The notes under the pieces are model-generated. The model was not told where the DNA came from. It did not search any database and saw only the letters and a list, made by a program, of their open reading frames with translations. A program made the position numbers and the translations under genes. Shown here piece by piece: positions 8,775-17,181 of a stretch of DNA of 64,000 nt. The stretch lies in NCBI GenBank assembly GCA_019239895.1, contig JAFAZH010000041.1:1-64000 (forward strand), written 5' to 3'. How positions within the stretch are numbered: position 1 is the stretch's first letter; every line of letters starts with the position of its first letter. The stretch is from Abditibacteriaceae bacterium (GTDB lineage: Bacteria; Armatimonadota; Abditibacteriia; Abditibacteriales; Abditibacteriaceae).

Positions 8775-9773
8775 GTGTTAAAAGTGGCAATTATTGGCAC
8801 GGGTAATATCGGGAAAATCCATGCTCGATGTTACCAAAATAATCCACAGACCGAACTCGTCGCGGTCTGTGATATGGCCCGTGACAAAGCGGATGCTTTC
8901 GCGCACCAGTTTGGAGCTAAAGCCTATTACAATGTCGAGGATTTGCTGAAGCACGAAGACCTGCAAGCCATTAGTGTGACGACGGCGGGAGTGGAAAACG
9001 GCAGCCACCACTTTGAGCCAACCATGCAGGCTTTAGAGGCGCGTAAGGCCGTGCTGTGTGAGAAACCAATCTCCAACGACATCGAGCAAGCTCGCGCAAT
9101 GGTAGCCAAGGCCAAGGCAATGCAAGTGCCCTTTGGCATTAATCTCAACCATCGCTTTACTCCGGCGGCTGATCGTTTGAGGCAGTTGCAAAATGACGGT
9201 GAGTTAGGCGACGTGCTGTTTATTAATATGGCGCTCTGGTTCAACAACCCCAACGAGCCAACCATCTGGCACCACATCCGCGCCCTGCACCCGCACTCTA
9301 TAGATGTGATGCGCTATTTTGGTGGCGATATTAAGCGTGTGCAATGCTTCATGGAAAAAGCCCCCGGACGCCAGAAGATGTGGAGCACCTTCTCCCTCAA
9401 TATGCAATTTGCATCGGGGGCTGTGGGCCATCTGACGGGGTCAATGGATATGTCCTGGAATCATCCCATAGAGCGTTGTGAGGTTGGCGGCAGCAAAGGG
9501 CGTGGCATTATTGAAAATGTGTATCAACGTTTAGAATGGATGCCGCGCGATAAGCCCGAAAAGATGGTTTTGGAAAACGGAATCATGGGCGGCATGAGCC
9601 ACTTCGATGACACCTTTACCCGACGCATCAATAAATTCATCGAGCAAGTTGAAGCTGGGGAACCGTTGGATGCTTCGGGCGCAGAAGGCTTGGCTGCCCA
9701 GGAAGTCATCGAAGCCGCCATCCGTTCCCACGAAAACGGCACCGTGGAAGAAGTGCCACAAATAACGAAATGA
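8775..9773 (+). CDS. Gfo/Idh/MocA family oxidoreductase (second copy)
   Basis: A 332-residue NAD(P)-dependent dehydrogenase with an unambiguous Rossmann motif (IIGTGNIGKIHARC) at the N-terminus and a canonical EKP (AVLCEKPISND). A candidate catalytic histidine lies in RALHPHSIDVMRYFGG. The start is GTG at 8775, preceded by AAAGGAAGAA as ribosome-binding site. It is only distantly similar to the 5966 copy, so the two probably act on different intermediates. The stop codon TGA overlaps the left arm of a palindromic repeat, which separates it from the sulfatase-like gene. Confidence 0.9.
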   Translation: MLKVAIIGTGNIGKIHARCYQNNPQTELVAVCDMARDKADAFAHQFGAKAYYNVEDLLKHEDLQAISVTTAGVENGSHHFEPTMQALEARKAVLCEKPISNDIEQARAMVAKAKAMQVPFGINLNHRFTPAADRLRQLQNDGELGDVLFINMALWFNNPNEPTIWHHIRALHPHSIDVMRYFGGDIKRVQCFMEKAPGRQKMWSTFSLNMQFASGAVGHLTGSMDMSWNHPIERCEVGGSKGRGIIENVYQRLEWMPRDKPEKMVLENGIMGGMSHFDDTFTRRINKFIEQVEAGEPLDASGAEGLAAQEVIEAAIRSHENGTVEEVPQITK

Positions 9774-9916
9774 ACCACAGAGACACAGAGGCACAGAGAA
9801 GATTTGAGAATAGAAGATGGAAGCTCCAAATAACTTTAGTGTTTAGCTGTTGTAGTTCTCTATCCTCTATTGTCCATTCTCAAAAACTCTGTGCCTCTGT
9901 GTCTCTGTGGTTCATT
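9771..9916. repeat. Intergenic palindromic element, family I (ACCACAGAGACACAGAGG type)
   Basis: Imperfect palindrome with near-perfect outer arms TGAACCACAGAGACACAGAG (9771-9800) and its complement (9886-9916). Inner arms are GAGAATAGAAGATGG and CTATTGTCCATTCTC. It starts at the TGA stop of the preceding gene and ends 13 bp before the true start of the next. A spurious upstream extension of the sulfatase-like frame (9870-9929) is entirely repeat sequence. Confidence 0.87.
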
Positions 9917-9929
9917 TTATAGGAGAAAA

Positions 9930-11618
9930 ATGAACATTGTTCTGATTGCCTTAGATACGCAGCGAGCCGACCACCTGGGGTGCTATGGTTACGAGAAGGA
10001 CACCTCTCCTTTTATTGATTCCATAGCCAAGCAGGGCGTGGTGTTTGAGCGTTGCTATGCGCCCAACATTCCGACGCATCCTTCGTTTACCACCATGTTG
10101 ACCGGGAAGGAAGCGATTACCCACAACATCGTGAATATCGGCGGCGGCGTGCCCTTAGAACCCGATGTGCGGATGATTCAGGAAATCTTGCAAGAGGCGG
10201 GTTGGCGCACGGCGGCGGTGGATACAATGGGCCGCCATTTCTCGCGGGGCTTTGATGAATATATCTCCCCCTCCTGGGATCGCAGTGACCCCTTAACGCT
10301 ACGCCGTGCCGAGCATATCACCGAACCGGCGTTGCAACTCATCGAGCAACTCAAGACTTCAGAGCGCCCATTCTTTCTCTTTCTCCATTACTGGGATCCA
10401 CATACGCCTTACCTGCCGCCAGCGGATTTTCGCACCATGTTCTATCCGTCCCATAAAGACCCCTATGACCCTAACAACCATTCGATGGATCCGGCGTGGA
10501 ATGACGAGATGTTCAAGTGGTATTTCCACGACTGGATGCCCGGTGTCACCGACTCAGAATATGTCAACGCGCTCTATGATGCCGAAACCGCTTATATGGA
10601 CTGGCAGTTGCGACGCGTCTTTGCTGCTTTGCGTCCCATCCAAGAGGAAACTCTCGTCATTATCACTGCCGATCACGGTGAGATTCTGGATGAGCAGCTT
10701 GGTTTCTATGACCATCACGGACTTTATGAAGGTGATGTGCATGTGCCCCTGATTATGTATTGGCCAGGCACTTTCCCCGGTGGTAAGCGCGTGCCAGGCT
10801 TTGTACAGAACACCGATTTCGTGCCGACCCTCCTGGAACTAACTGGCATCACCGACAAAGATAACACCGAGGGGAAAAGTTTGTTGCCCTGCATCAAAGG
10901 CAGGCGCAGCGGCAACTATAACGAGGTGTATCTGAGTGAAGCCACCTGGGAAGTGAAGCGTGGTCTCATCAATGATCGTTGGAAGTTTATCCAATCGTTT
11001 GAGCAAGACCCACATGGCCGCCCGATGCAGGAACTCTTTGATTTGCAAGCCGACCCGACGGAGCAAAATAATCTTGCCGCATTACAGCCCAAGGTCGTGC
11101 AGCAACTCAAAACGAAGTTGGATAAATGGGTCGCCAGGCGGTTGCAGGAGACCGGGCGCAAAGTTGATCCGGTGTCGGAGCAGGGGAGGTGCGGCACGCG
11201 TATCGGCACCCCCATCGAAGGCGAAACACCGGGAGCTGGAGCCACTCCCTTGCATCTGCGTGCCCACAAACAAGCGGCTAACATTCCCGATCCGAAAGAA
11301 CTCAATGCTTCGGCTACACCTGTTGCAAAAGTCAAAAGTAAAGATAAAAAAGTCAGTGCCAGGCCACAGAGGGCTAAGGCCGAGAAAACCACCGCTTCAC
11401 AAAATGGAGAGCGAAATGGAGCGCAAGGTAAAGCCAGTGAAGCCTTGTCGAATGTAGCCGTTGATAAAAATACTGGCACTAAACTGCATGGTTATGTAGA
11501 AGGCAAAAACGGCAATAAGACCAAAGGTGCGGCTAAAGCCGCAAGTGCCAGAGGCAGCGGAGCAAAGCAAGCTGCAAGCGCAGCCAAAGGCGGCAACAAG
11601 GCCAAAGGGAGGAAATGA
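9930..11618 (+). CDS. Sulfatase-fold (alkaline phosphatase superfamily) hydrolase with Thr in place of catalytic Cys
   Basis: A 562-residue enzyme started at ATG 9930, behind TAGGAGAAAA. The N-terminal metal site motif is IALDTQRADHLGCYGY (Asp9), and the C-terminal site is ITADHGE with DHHGLYEGDVHVPL. The sulfatase signature CxPSR is replaced by T49-H-P-S-F53 (NIPTHPSFTTMLTG). The formylglycine precursor is therefore absent and a Thr nucleophile is expected, as in phosphodiesterase-type members of the superfamily. Residues from about 415 on form a Lys/Ala/Gly-rich, strongly basic low-complexity tail of about 145 residues, not usual for the family. No signal peptide is evident, so it is probably cytoplasmic. 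The stop overlaps the next start (ATGA). Confidence 0.85.
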   Translation: MNIVLIALDTQRADHLGCYGYEKDTSPFIDSIAKQGVVFERCYAPNIPTHPSFTTMLTGKEAITHNIVNIGGGVPLEPDVRMIQEILQEAGWRTAAVDTMGRHFSRGFDEYISPSWDRSDPLTLRRAEHITEPALQLIEQLKTSERPFFLFLHYWDPHTPYLPPADFRTMFYPSHKDPYDPNNHSMDPAWNDEMFKWYFHDWMPGVTDSEYVNALYDAETAYMDWQLRRVFAALRPIQEETLVIITADHGEILDEQLGFYDHHGLYEGDVHVPLIMYWPGTFPGGKRVPGFVQNTDFVPTLLELTGITDKDNTEGKSLLPCIKGRRSGNYNEVYLSEATWEVKRGLINDRWKFIQSFEQDPHGRPMQELFDLQADPTEQNNLAALQPKVVQQLKTKLDKWVARRLQETGRKVDPVSEQGRCGTRIGTPIEGETPGAGATPLHLRAHKQAANIPDPKELNASATPVAKVKSKDKKVSARPQRAKAEKTTASQNGERNGAQGKASEALSNVAVDKNTGTKLHGYVEGKNGNKTKGAAKAASARGSGAKQAASAAKGGNKAKGRK

Positions 11619-12445
11619 AGGTGAAAGCAGAAATCACGTCCGCGCAGGTAGAACAGTATCAACGCGATGGCTTTATTGCTATCGAGGGTTTCCTGGATGC
11701 TAATGAATTAGAAAAGTGGCGTGCCGTCACCGATGACGCCGTGGCAAAACGATTAGAAGCCAGCAAGCAAGCCAAAGGTTGGGGCGAAGACGCTAATTCA
11801 CTGGTGAATCAAGGTGATCCTGATGCTTATTACGCCCAGGTGTTTACCCAGTGCGTGCGCCTGGCCGATACCCATGAAGGCATGGCCGAATTGATGCTTG
11901 CCCCGCGTTTGGGTGAAATGGCTGGACGGCTGGCAGGTGTGGATGGTATTCGCATCTGGCACGACCAAGCTTTAATCAAACCGCCCTATGGCAATCCAAC
12001 TGCCTGGCACTTAGATAATCCTTATTGGTCATTTTCATCACCCAATTCTTTGTCTATCTGGGTCGCCCTGGATGACGCCACGTTAGCCAATGGCTGCATG
12101 TGGTACTTACCGGGGACGCAGCGGACGGCACGCCACGATAATGTTGGTATTGGGCATAACCAGACAGATTTATTCAAAGTTTATCCTGAATGGCGCAGCC
12201 TGGAGGCAGTAGGCGTGCCAGTCCCCGCCGGGAGCGCCGTTTTCCATAACGGCTTAACCGCACACGGGGCCGGGGCCAACATGACGCCGCGCCCCCGCCG
12301 CGCCATGACCTGTGCCTATATGCCCGATGGCAGCACCTTCAACGGTAAACCCAACATTCTGCCCAGAGAGTACCGGGAAACTTTACAAATTGGCGATGTA
12401 TTGGACAATGACAAGCAGAATCCTTTAATTTGGAGTCGGAAGTAA
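11615..12445 (+). CDS. Phytanoyl-CoA dioxygenase (PhyH) family protein, second copy
   Basis: A 276-residue Fe(II)/2-oxoglutarate dioxygenase. It starts YQRDGFIAIEGFLDANELEKW and has an iron motif H132-L-D134 (TAWHLDNPYWSF). A distal His at about 217 (NGLTAHGAG) precedes RPRRAM, whose Arg would bind 2-oxoglutarate. It overlaps the sulfatase-fold gene by 4 bp (ATGA), implying translational coupling and a shared pathway. This subtype resembles the mitomycin/PhyH group hydroxylating polar substrates. It is not a recent duplicate of the 7951 gene. Confidence 0.87.
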   Translation: MKVKAEITSAQVEQYQRDGFIAIEGFLDANELEKWRAVTDDAVAKRLEASKQAKGWGEDANSLVNQGDPDAYYAQVFTQCVRLADTHEGMAELMLAPRLGEMAGRLAGVDGIRIWHDQALIKPPYGNPTAWHLDNPYWSFSSPNSLSIWVALDDATLANGCMWYLPGTQRTARHDNVGIGHNQTDLFKVYPEWRSLEAVGVPVPAGSAVFHNGLTAHGAGANMTPRPRRAMTCAYMPDGSTFNGKPNILPREYRETLQIGDVLDNDKQNPLIWSRK

Positions 12446-12453
12446 CCTTCTTT

Positions 12454-12587
12454 TTCAACACAAAGGACACAAAGATTTCACAAAGAACATAGAGAGAACA
12501 GGGATAGAGGATAGAAGATAGCGACACGTTGCTGCTACGATTCTCGATTCTCTATGCTCGTCTTTTTTTGTGACCTTTGTGTTGAAA
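12454..12587. repeat. Intergenic palindromic element, family I (ACACAAAGG type)
   Basis: Imperfect palindrome with outer arms TTCAACACAAAGGACACAAAG (12454-12480) and CCTTTGTGTTGAA (12575-12587). Inner arms are GGGATAGAGGATAGAAGATAG and TTCTCGATTCTCTATGC. It fills the gap between the second PhyH gene and the second sulfatase-fold gene, ending 10 bp before the ATG. Confidence 0.85.
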
Positions 12588-12597
12588 AGCTCAACTC

Positions 12598-13956
12598 ATG
12601 CGTCCTAACATTGTTCTGCTGACCATTGATACCCTGCGGCCCGATCACCTCGGCTGTTATGGCTACTCTCAACCGACTTCGCCGCATATAGATGCTTTGG
12701 CGGCAGAAAGTGTTGTGTTTGACCGCGCCTTTGCTGCTGGCATTCCCACCATGCCGTCGTTTACTACCCTATTTTCTGGCTTGCATCCTTACCGTCATGG
12801 CATCACAGCCCATAGTAGTGAACAGAGATTGAGCGAAGAGATTATCCTTCTGCCGCAACTGGCGAAACAGGCGGGTTATGTCACTATTGGTATTGATAAT
12901 TTAGTAGTGCAGGCAAGCGGGCGTGGTTCCTGGTTTGCGCGGGGCTTTGATTTCTATTCCGGTTTTTTGTATAAGCCCTTTAGCAATCAGAGTGAGCAAC
13001 TCACTGACCGGGCTTTAGGCTACATTGATGATTACCAGAACAAACCATTCTTCCTCTACATGCACCTGTGGGACCCGCATACCCCTTATGGCCCGCCTCC
13101 GCCTTACGACACGCTGCACTATCACCCGGAGCAAGCGCCTCCTGATGCGCCAACTTTAGCTGAAGTTATTGCCATCGCCCCGGAATATTATGAGGCTTTT
13201 CTGGGTGATATGAAGCTGCGTGTGCCCAATGATTACGCCTATGTGGTGGCGCAATATGATGGCGAAATCTCTTATGTGGATAGCCAAATTGGGCGCATTA
13301 TTGCCCACTTAAAGAGTCGTGGTTTGTGGGACAACACCATTATCATACTCATGAGCGATCATGGCGAGTGCTTTGGCGAAGGCAACCTCTACTTTGACCA
13401 TCATGGGCTTTATGATGCCGTGCTAAAAATTGCCCTAATGTGTCGCACTCCTGACACAATTCCCGGTCGCGGTGCGGTGATGGTGTCCACCGAGGATGTG
13501 CTGCCGACGTTGCTTGAACTCTGTGGTTGGACAGGTGTTGATTACCCGCTCACAGGGCGCAGCTTTGCAGGAGCCTGGGAGGGCGATGAAAGTCCGATCC
13601 GCGATCACATTATTGGTGTGGAATCATCCCGTCAAGCTTCGCTCTGCTGGCGCACCGACACCTGGAAATTTATCCAGCCCATTGTCCAGGATGCGCAAGG
13701 CCAGCCGATTCCCAACATTTATGGCCAGCCCCGCGACCCTGCGCCGTTACTTTTTAACTTAGAGAAAGACCCCGAAGAGCAGCAGAATGTCAGTGCACAA
13801 TACCCGGAGGTGCGGAATGCGATGGCGCAAGAATTAGCGCAATGGCGTGCTGGTGAAATCGCAGCCCGTGGTGGTAACGACCCCATGTTAGAAGGTCTCA
13901 GCCTGGATTACAACGACTTTATGGCACGTCTTACTTCACGGCGCTTGCGCGGCTGA
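12598..13956 (+). CDS. Sulfatase-fold hydrolase, Thr type, second copy
   Basis: A 452-residue member of the alkaline-phosphatase superfamily, about the normal sulfatase length. Metal site motifs are TIDTLRPDHLGCYGY (Asp11) and IILMSDHGECFGEG with YFDHHGLYDAVLKIAL. As in the copy at 9930, the CxPSR motif is T51-M-P-S-F55 (GIPTMPSFTTLFSG), so no formylglycine can form. The enzyme may cleave phosphate-type esters rather than sulfates (inference). It lacks the basic tail of the first copy. It ends the cluster that began at 5966 and is convergent with the TPR gene (13 bp gap). Confidence 0.87.
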   Translation: MRPNIVLLTIDTLRPDHLGCYGYSQPTSPHIDALAAESVVFDRAFAAGIPTMPSFTTLFSGLHPYRHGITAHSSEQRLSEEIILLPQLAKQAGYVTIGIDNLVVQASGRGSWFARGFDFYSGFLYKPFSNQSEQLTDRALGYIDDYQNKPFFLYMHLWDPHTPYGPPPPYDTLHYHPEQAPPDAPTLAEVIAIAPEYYEAFLGDMKLRVPNDYAYVVAQYDGEISYVDSQIGRIIAHLKSRGLWDNTIIILMSDHGECFGEGNLYFDHHGLYDAVLKIALMCRTPDTIPGRGAVMVSTEDVLPTLLELCGWTGVDYPLTGRSFAGAWEGDESPIRDHIIGVESSRQASLCWRTDTWKFIQPIVQDAQGQPIPNIYGQPRDPAPLLFNLEKDPEEQQNVSAQYPEVRNAMAQELAQWRAGEIAARGGNDPMLEGLSLDYNDFMARLTSRRLRG

Positions 13957-13969
13957 GTCATGGGTCACA

Positions 13970-15229
13970 TTAAGGAGCATCTCCCGTAGCATCAGGTGGT
14001 AGTGGCGGAATGTGTATCAGCAGTGGCCCTTGAGCGAGGCGAGCCATAGCTTTAACTTCTGTATTGGCGGGCGACTTGAACCATATCTTCTCGATAACAT
14101 CTGTAGCCAAGTCGCGGCGACCTAAGGCCAGTAACGCTCTTGCATAGGCTAATTGAGTTGTTGCAGAACCATGTCCTAAGCTAACGTGATGTTTAGCATA
14201 ATCAACTTTGTCTTGCAGGGGCTGCAAGCGGCGGAAGATGGATAGAGTTTTTTCAGCTAAATCATGCTTGCCTAATGCCTCGTAAGATTGGCTCAGCAGC
14301 ATGTAACCTTCCGTCATAGCTGGCTCCTGGCGCAACATGTGGCGTAGGACTTTAACCGCCTGTGCATGTTCTCCTAAATCCCGATAGTTAATTGCTAATA
14401 GCTTTTGAGTATCCAGGTTCGTCGGTTCTTCGGCTAATGCTTTTTGCAAGTAGCCTTGCGCCTCATGCAACCGGGCATCACTGGGAGATTGCTGGACTAA
14501 TTCCCCTAAGAGAGCGTAAGTAGCCGCAGTTGGTTTGCGGGCAACGGCTACGCGGGCTGCTGCTTCCGCCTCGTCACGCCGACCTAATTCCTTGAGAGCC
14601 GAAGCGCGTAAATAAGCGACATCACCAGTAGGGGTTAATCGTTCAGCTTCGTCTAAACGCTTTAGCGCGCTAGAGTAATCCATCGCGTTGAGCGAGATTT
14701 CGGCCAAGCTGACCCAAGCATCACCGCGATGTGGGTCAAGCTGCGTTACTTCAAAAAAGATTTTCTCCGCTAACTCTTTATGCCCCCGTTGGTACAGAAA
14801 TTGAGCTGCCCAGAAGCGGATGTCCGCGTTCTCTGGCGCTGCTTCTAAGGCTTTGTCTATCAGGTGGGCTGCCCTTTGTGGATCACCGGCAAGAGCTTCA
14901 GCCCGTCCCGCTAAAATGTTGAGTTCCGCATCGGCAGGATGCGCTTCCGCGCTGGGCACCAGCAAAGGCTCTGCTTCATCGGCACGTCCTTCATTGAGCA
15001 ATCTGATGCCAGTGGCCTTTAAAAGCAGTAAGTCTTGAGGTTGCTGGCGTGCCCTCGTCAACAACTCCACTGTGGGCATCCGATTATAGCGCCAACGCCG
15101 GAGTTGATCCGCATTCATCCAGATCAAGACCCCTATCAACACGCAGAGGGCGAGCAAGAGAAATCGCAATTTCCTGAGAGTGGAATTGGGTGCAGGTGGG
15201 GTTATAACAACCCCCTGAGCTTGAGCCAT
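13970..15229 (-). CDS. Membrane-anchored TPR repeat protein
   Basis: A 419-residue protein with one transmembrane helix near residues 22-42 (FLLLALCVLIGVLIW) followed by tetratricopeptide repeats to the end. Examples are AELNILAGRAEALAGDPQRA, ADIRFWAAQFLYQRGHKELA and DAWVSLAEISLNAMDYSSA. The TPR domain should be periplasmic. It is co-directional with, and 49 bp downstream of, the CRTAC1-like gene pair. TPR proteins often accompany ASPIC/UnbV lipoproteins in acidobacterial and planctomycete-like genomes, so a shared complex is plausible. No catalytic motif is seen. Confidence 0.8.
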   Translation of the reverse strand: MAQAQGVVITPPAPNSTLRKLRFLLLALCVLIGVLIWMNADQLRRWRYNRMPTVELLTRARQQPQDLLLLKATGIRLLNEGRADEAEPLLVPSAEAHPADAELNILAGRAEALAGDPQRAAHLIDKALEAAPENADIRFWAAQFLYQRGHKELAEKIFFEVTQLDPHRGDAWVSLAEISLNAMDYSSALKRLDEAERLTPTGDVAYLRASALKELGRRDEAEAAARVAVARKPTAATYALLGELVQQSPSDARLHEAQGYLQKALAEEPTNLDTQKLLAINYRDLGEHAQAVKVLRHMLRQEPAMTEGYMLLSQSYEALGKHDLAEKTLSIFRRLQPLQDKVDYAKHHVSLGHGSATTQLAYARALLALGRRDLATDVIEKIWFKSPANTEVKAMARLAQGPLLIHIPPLPPDATGDAP

Positions 15230-15278
15230 AACTTGAGTATGATATGCTGAGACGGTATTCTGCTATGGACAAGGCTTT

Positions 15279-17144
15279 CTATTTCGATGTTGCGTTTAGA
15301 GGCAGACGTTTAACGATAACTTGAGCTTCGGTAATGAAGAGGATTTGATTGGCCGGAATATCTTTTAAGTGCGTCACGTCACCCGCAGGCCAGTGAATGG
15401 TAATTGCCTCTGCCTGCGTGTGCTGCCCTAAGCCAAAGGTGAGCGGCAGTTCACTCTGCGACAGATAAGAAGAGCCACTGCGCACCATGCGCCGCAGCGT
15501 CTCCTGACCGACTTTGACCTCAACGGTAGCACCAATGGCACTGCGATTACTTTTGGTGCCCTGCAAGACCAGACGCAGCGCGTGATTGTGATTGCCGCCA
15601 TCATTGCGCAGCAGGTGGGGTGCGCCGCCATTGGTGGTGAGGAGGACATCGAGATCACCATCTAAGTCTATATCGGCATAAGCTAAGCCGCGTGCCACCA
15701 GGGGTTGAGCTAAGGCAGTGCCGCTGTGCAAGCCGACTTCCTGGAAGCGGCCCTGGCCCACGTTGTGAAATAATAAAGGCCGCTCCGCATAGTGACCATT
15801 CTCTGAACGTTGCGCCCAGATTTCATCCACATGGCCATTGGCGGCAAGAATATCAAGCCAGCCATCATTATCGTAATCCAAAAAAGTGCAACCGAAAGTG
15901 AGGAAAGCCAGACTATCCTGGCCCACAGGGGAGCGCGGCGCAATATCCGTGAAAAGATTGCCCTGCTTCTGATATAGCCCCAACATCTGGCCAAAGAAAT
16001 TGCCGACCAGAATGCTCTCCTGGCCAGAATGATCTAGATCTGCTGTATCCACGCCCATGCCACCACGCGCTGTACCATTCGCGCCATAAGCTATGCCTGC
16101 TTGAACTCCAACTTCGGTGAAGGTGCCATTTTTGTTGTTACGAAAGAGGTAGTTCGGAACTTCATCGTTGGCTACGACAATATCTGGCCAACTGTCCTGA
16201 TTATAATCACAAGCGGCCACGCCGAGCGACTTTCCTTGAAGGGTTCGTGCTGGTTGCAGCGCAGTTTGGGGCTGCTTACTAATACCAGCTTTATCAGAGA
16301 CATCGGCGAATTTGCCCCGTCCCACATTATGATACAGGCGACTTGCCTGCCCGGTGCCAAACTCCGGGGGCGTGTAGCTCTTATGTTTAGTATCAAAAGA
16401 CGTGTAGATATCAGTGGCGGGAGTCCATTGCATATAGTGGCAGACAAAGAGGTCGAGTTTGCCATCCCGATCATAATCTACCCAGGCGGCGCTCGTGCTC
16501 CATCCTGTGTCCTGCAACCCAGCCTCAGTGGTCACATCACGAAACTTGGGTTTATCTTTTGTCGTTTCGTTGTGAAAAAGATAATTCCGTCCCCAACCAG
16601 TTACAAAGAGATCGGGCTTGCCATCATTATCATAATCGCCCACCGCCGCGCCCATGCCATACATTTCCACATTCAATCCTGCGGCACGGGTAACATCGCT
16701 AAAGGTGCCATTTTTATTATTGTGCAGCAGGAGACAGGTGCTATGGTGACGGGGCCTATGGAGAGGAACTAAGTTCGCATATTTATGCCCGGTGCCATGC
16801 TTGTAACTCTCGATCTCAACGTCCGTCCAATCCCGGCTATTCACTAAGAAAATGTCTTGATAACCATCGCCATCGTAGTCTATAAAGGCAACCCCACTGC
16901 CCATCGTTTCTGGCAATAGCTTAAGGCCACAGACTCCATTATTGTGGGTGAATTTAATACCGGCAGGGGTTGTTACGTCCGTAAATTGAACTGAGCCTGA
17001 AGCATGACTGAGGTTATTATGACGAAGGGGGGGCGACGCCTGTTGCCGAGTGCAACCTGTAACTAAATGCAAGAAGATAAGAACATAGAGAAAGAACGTT
17101 TTCAAATCTAATGCATTTACGACGTGCGTAGAATCTGGCTTCAT
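15279..17144 (-). CDS. CRTAC1/ASPIC-UnbV domain lipoprotein with FG-GAP repeats (copy A)
   Basis: A 621-residue exported lipoprotein. The signal sequence ends in a lipobox (LHLVTGC, Cys about 31). The body has at least six FG-GAP/VCBS beta-propeller repeats with the calcium-loop pattern DYDGDGYQDIFL, DYDNDGKPDLFV, DYDRDGKLDLFV, DYNQDSWPDIVV and DIDLDGDLDVLL. A C-terminal ASPIC/UnbV domain (GATVEVKVGQETLRRMVRSG) follows. The function is unknown; these are surface or periplasmic adhesion-like proteins. Copy B lies immediately upstream. The last 160 or so residues are almost identical between the copies, while the rest is clearly diverged. Confidence 0.85.
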   Translation of the reverse strand: MKPDSTHVVNALDLKTFFLYVLIFLHLVTGCTRQQASPPLRHNNLSHASGSVQFTDVTTPAGIKFTHNNGVCGLKLLPETMGSGVAFIDYDGDGYQDIFLVNSRDWTDVEIESYKHGTGHKYANLVPLHRPRHHSTCLLLHNNKNGTFSDVTRAAGLNVEMYGMGAAVGDYDNDGKPDLFVTGWGRNYLFHNETTKDKPKFRDVTTEAGLQDTGWSTSAAWVDYDRDGKLDLFVCHYMQWTPATDIYTSFDTKHKSYTPPEFGTGQASRLYHNVGRGKFADVSDKAGISKQPQTALQPARTLQGKSLGVAACDYNQDSWPDIVVANDEVPNYLFRNNKNGTFTEVGVQAGIAYGANGTARGGMGVDTADLDHSGQESILVGNFFGQMLGLYQKQGNLFTDIAPRSPVGQDSLAFLTFGCTFLDYDNDGWLDILAANGHVDEIWAQRSENGHYAERPLLFHNVGQGRFQEVGLHSGTALAQPLVARGLAYADIDLDGDLDVLLTTNGGAPHLLRNDGGNHNHALRLVLQGTKSNRSAIGATVEVKVGQETLRRMVRSGSSYLSQSELPLTFGLGQHTQAEAITIHWPAGDVTHLKDIPANQILFITEAQVIVKRLPLNATSK

Positions 17145-17181
17145 GTGCAGAGATTAGGTATCTGTATTTGGCGGTCATTTC

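Noticed and set aside
9870..9929. N-terminal extension of the sulfatase-fold gene
   Set aside because: It is translated repeat sequence; the ATG at 9930 has a good ribosome site and starts exactly at the family N-terminus.
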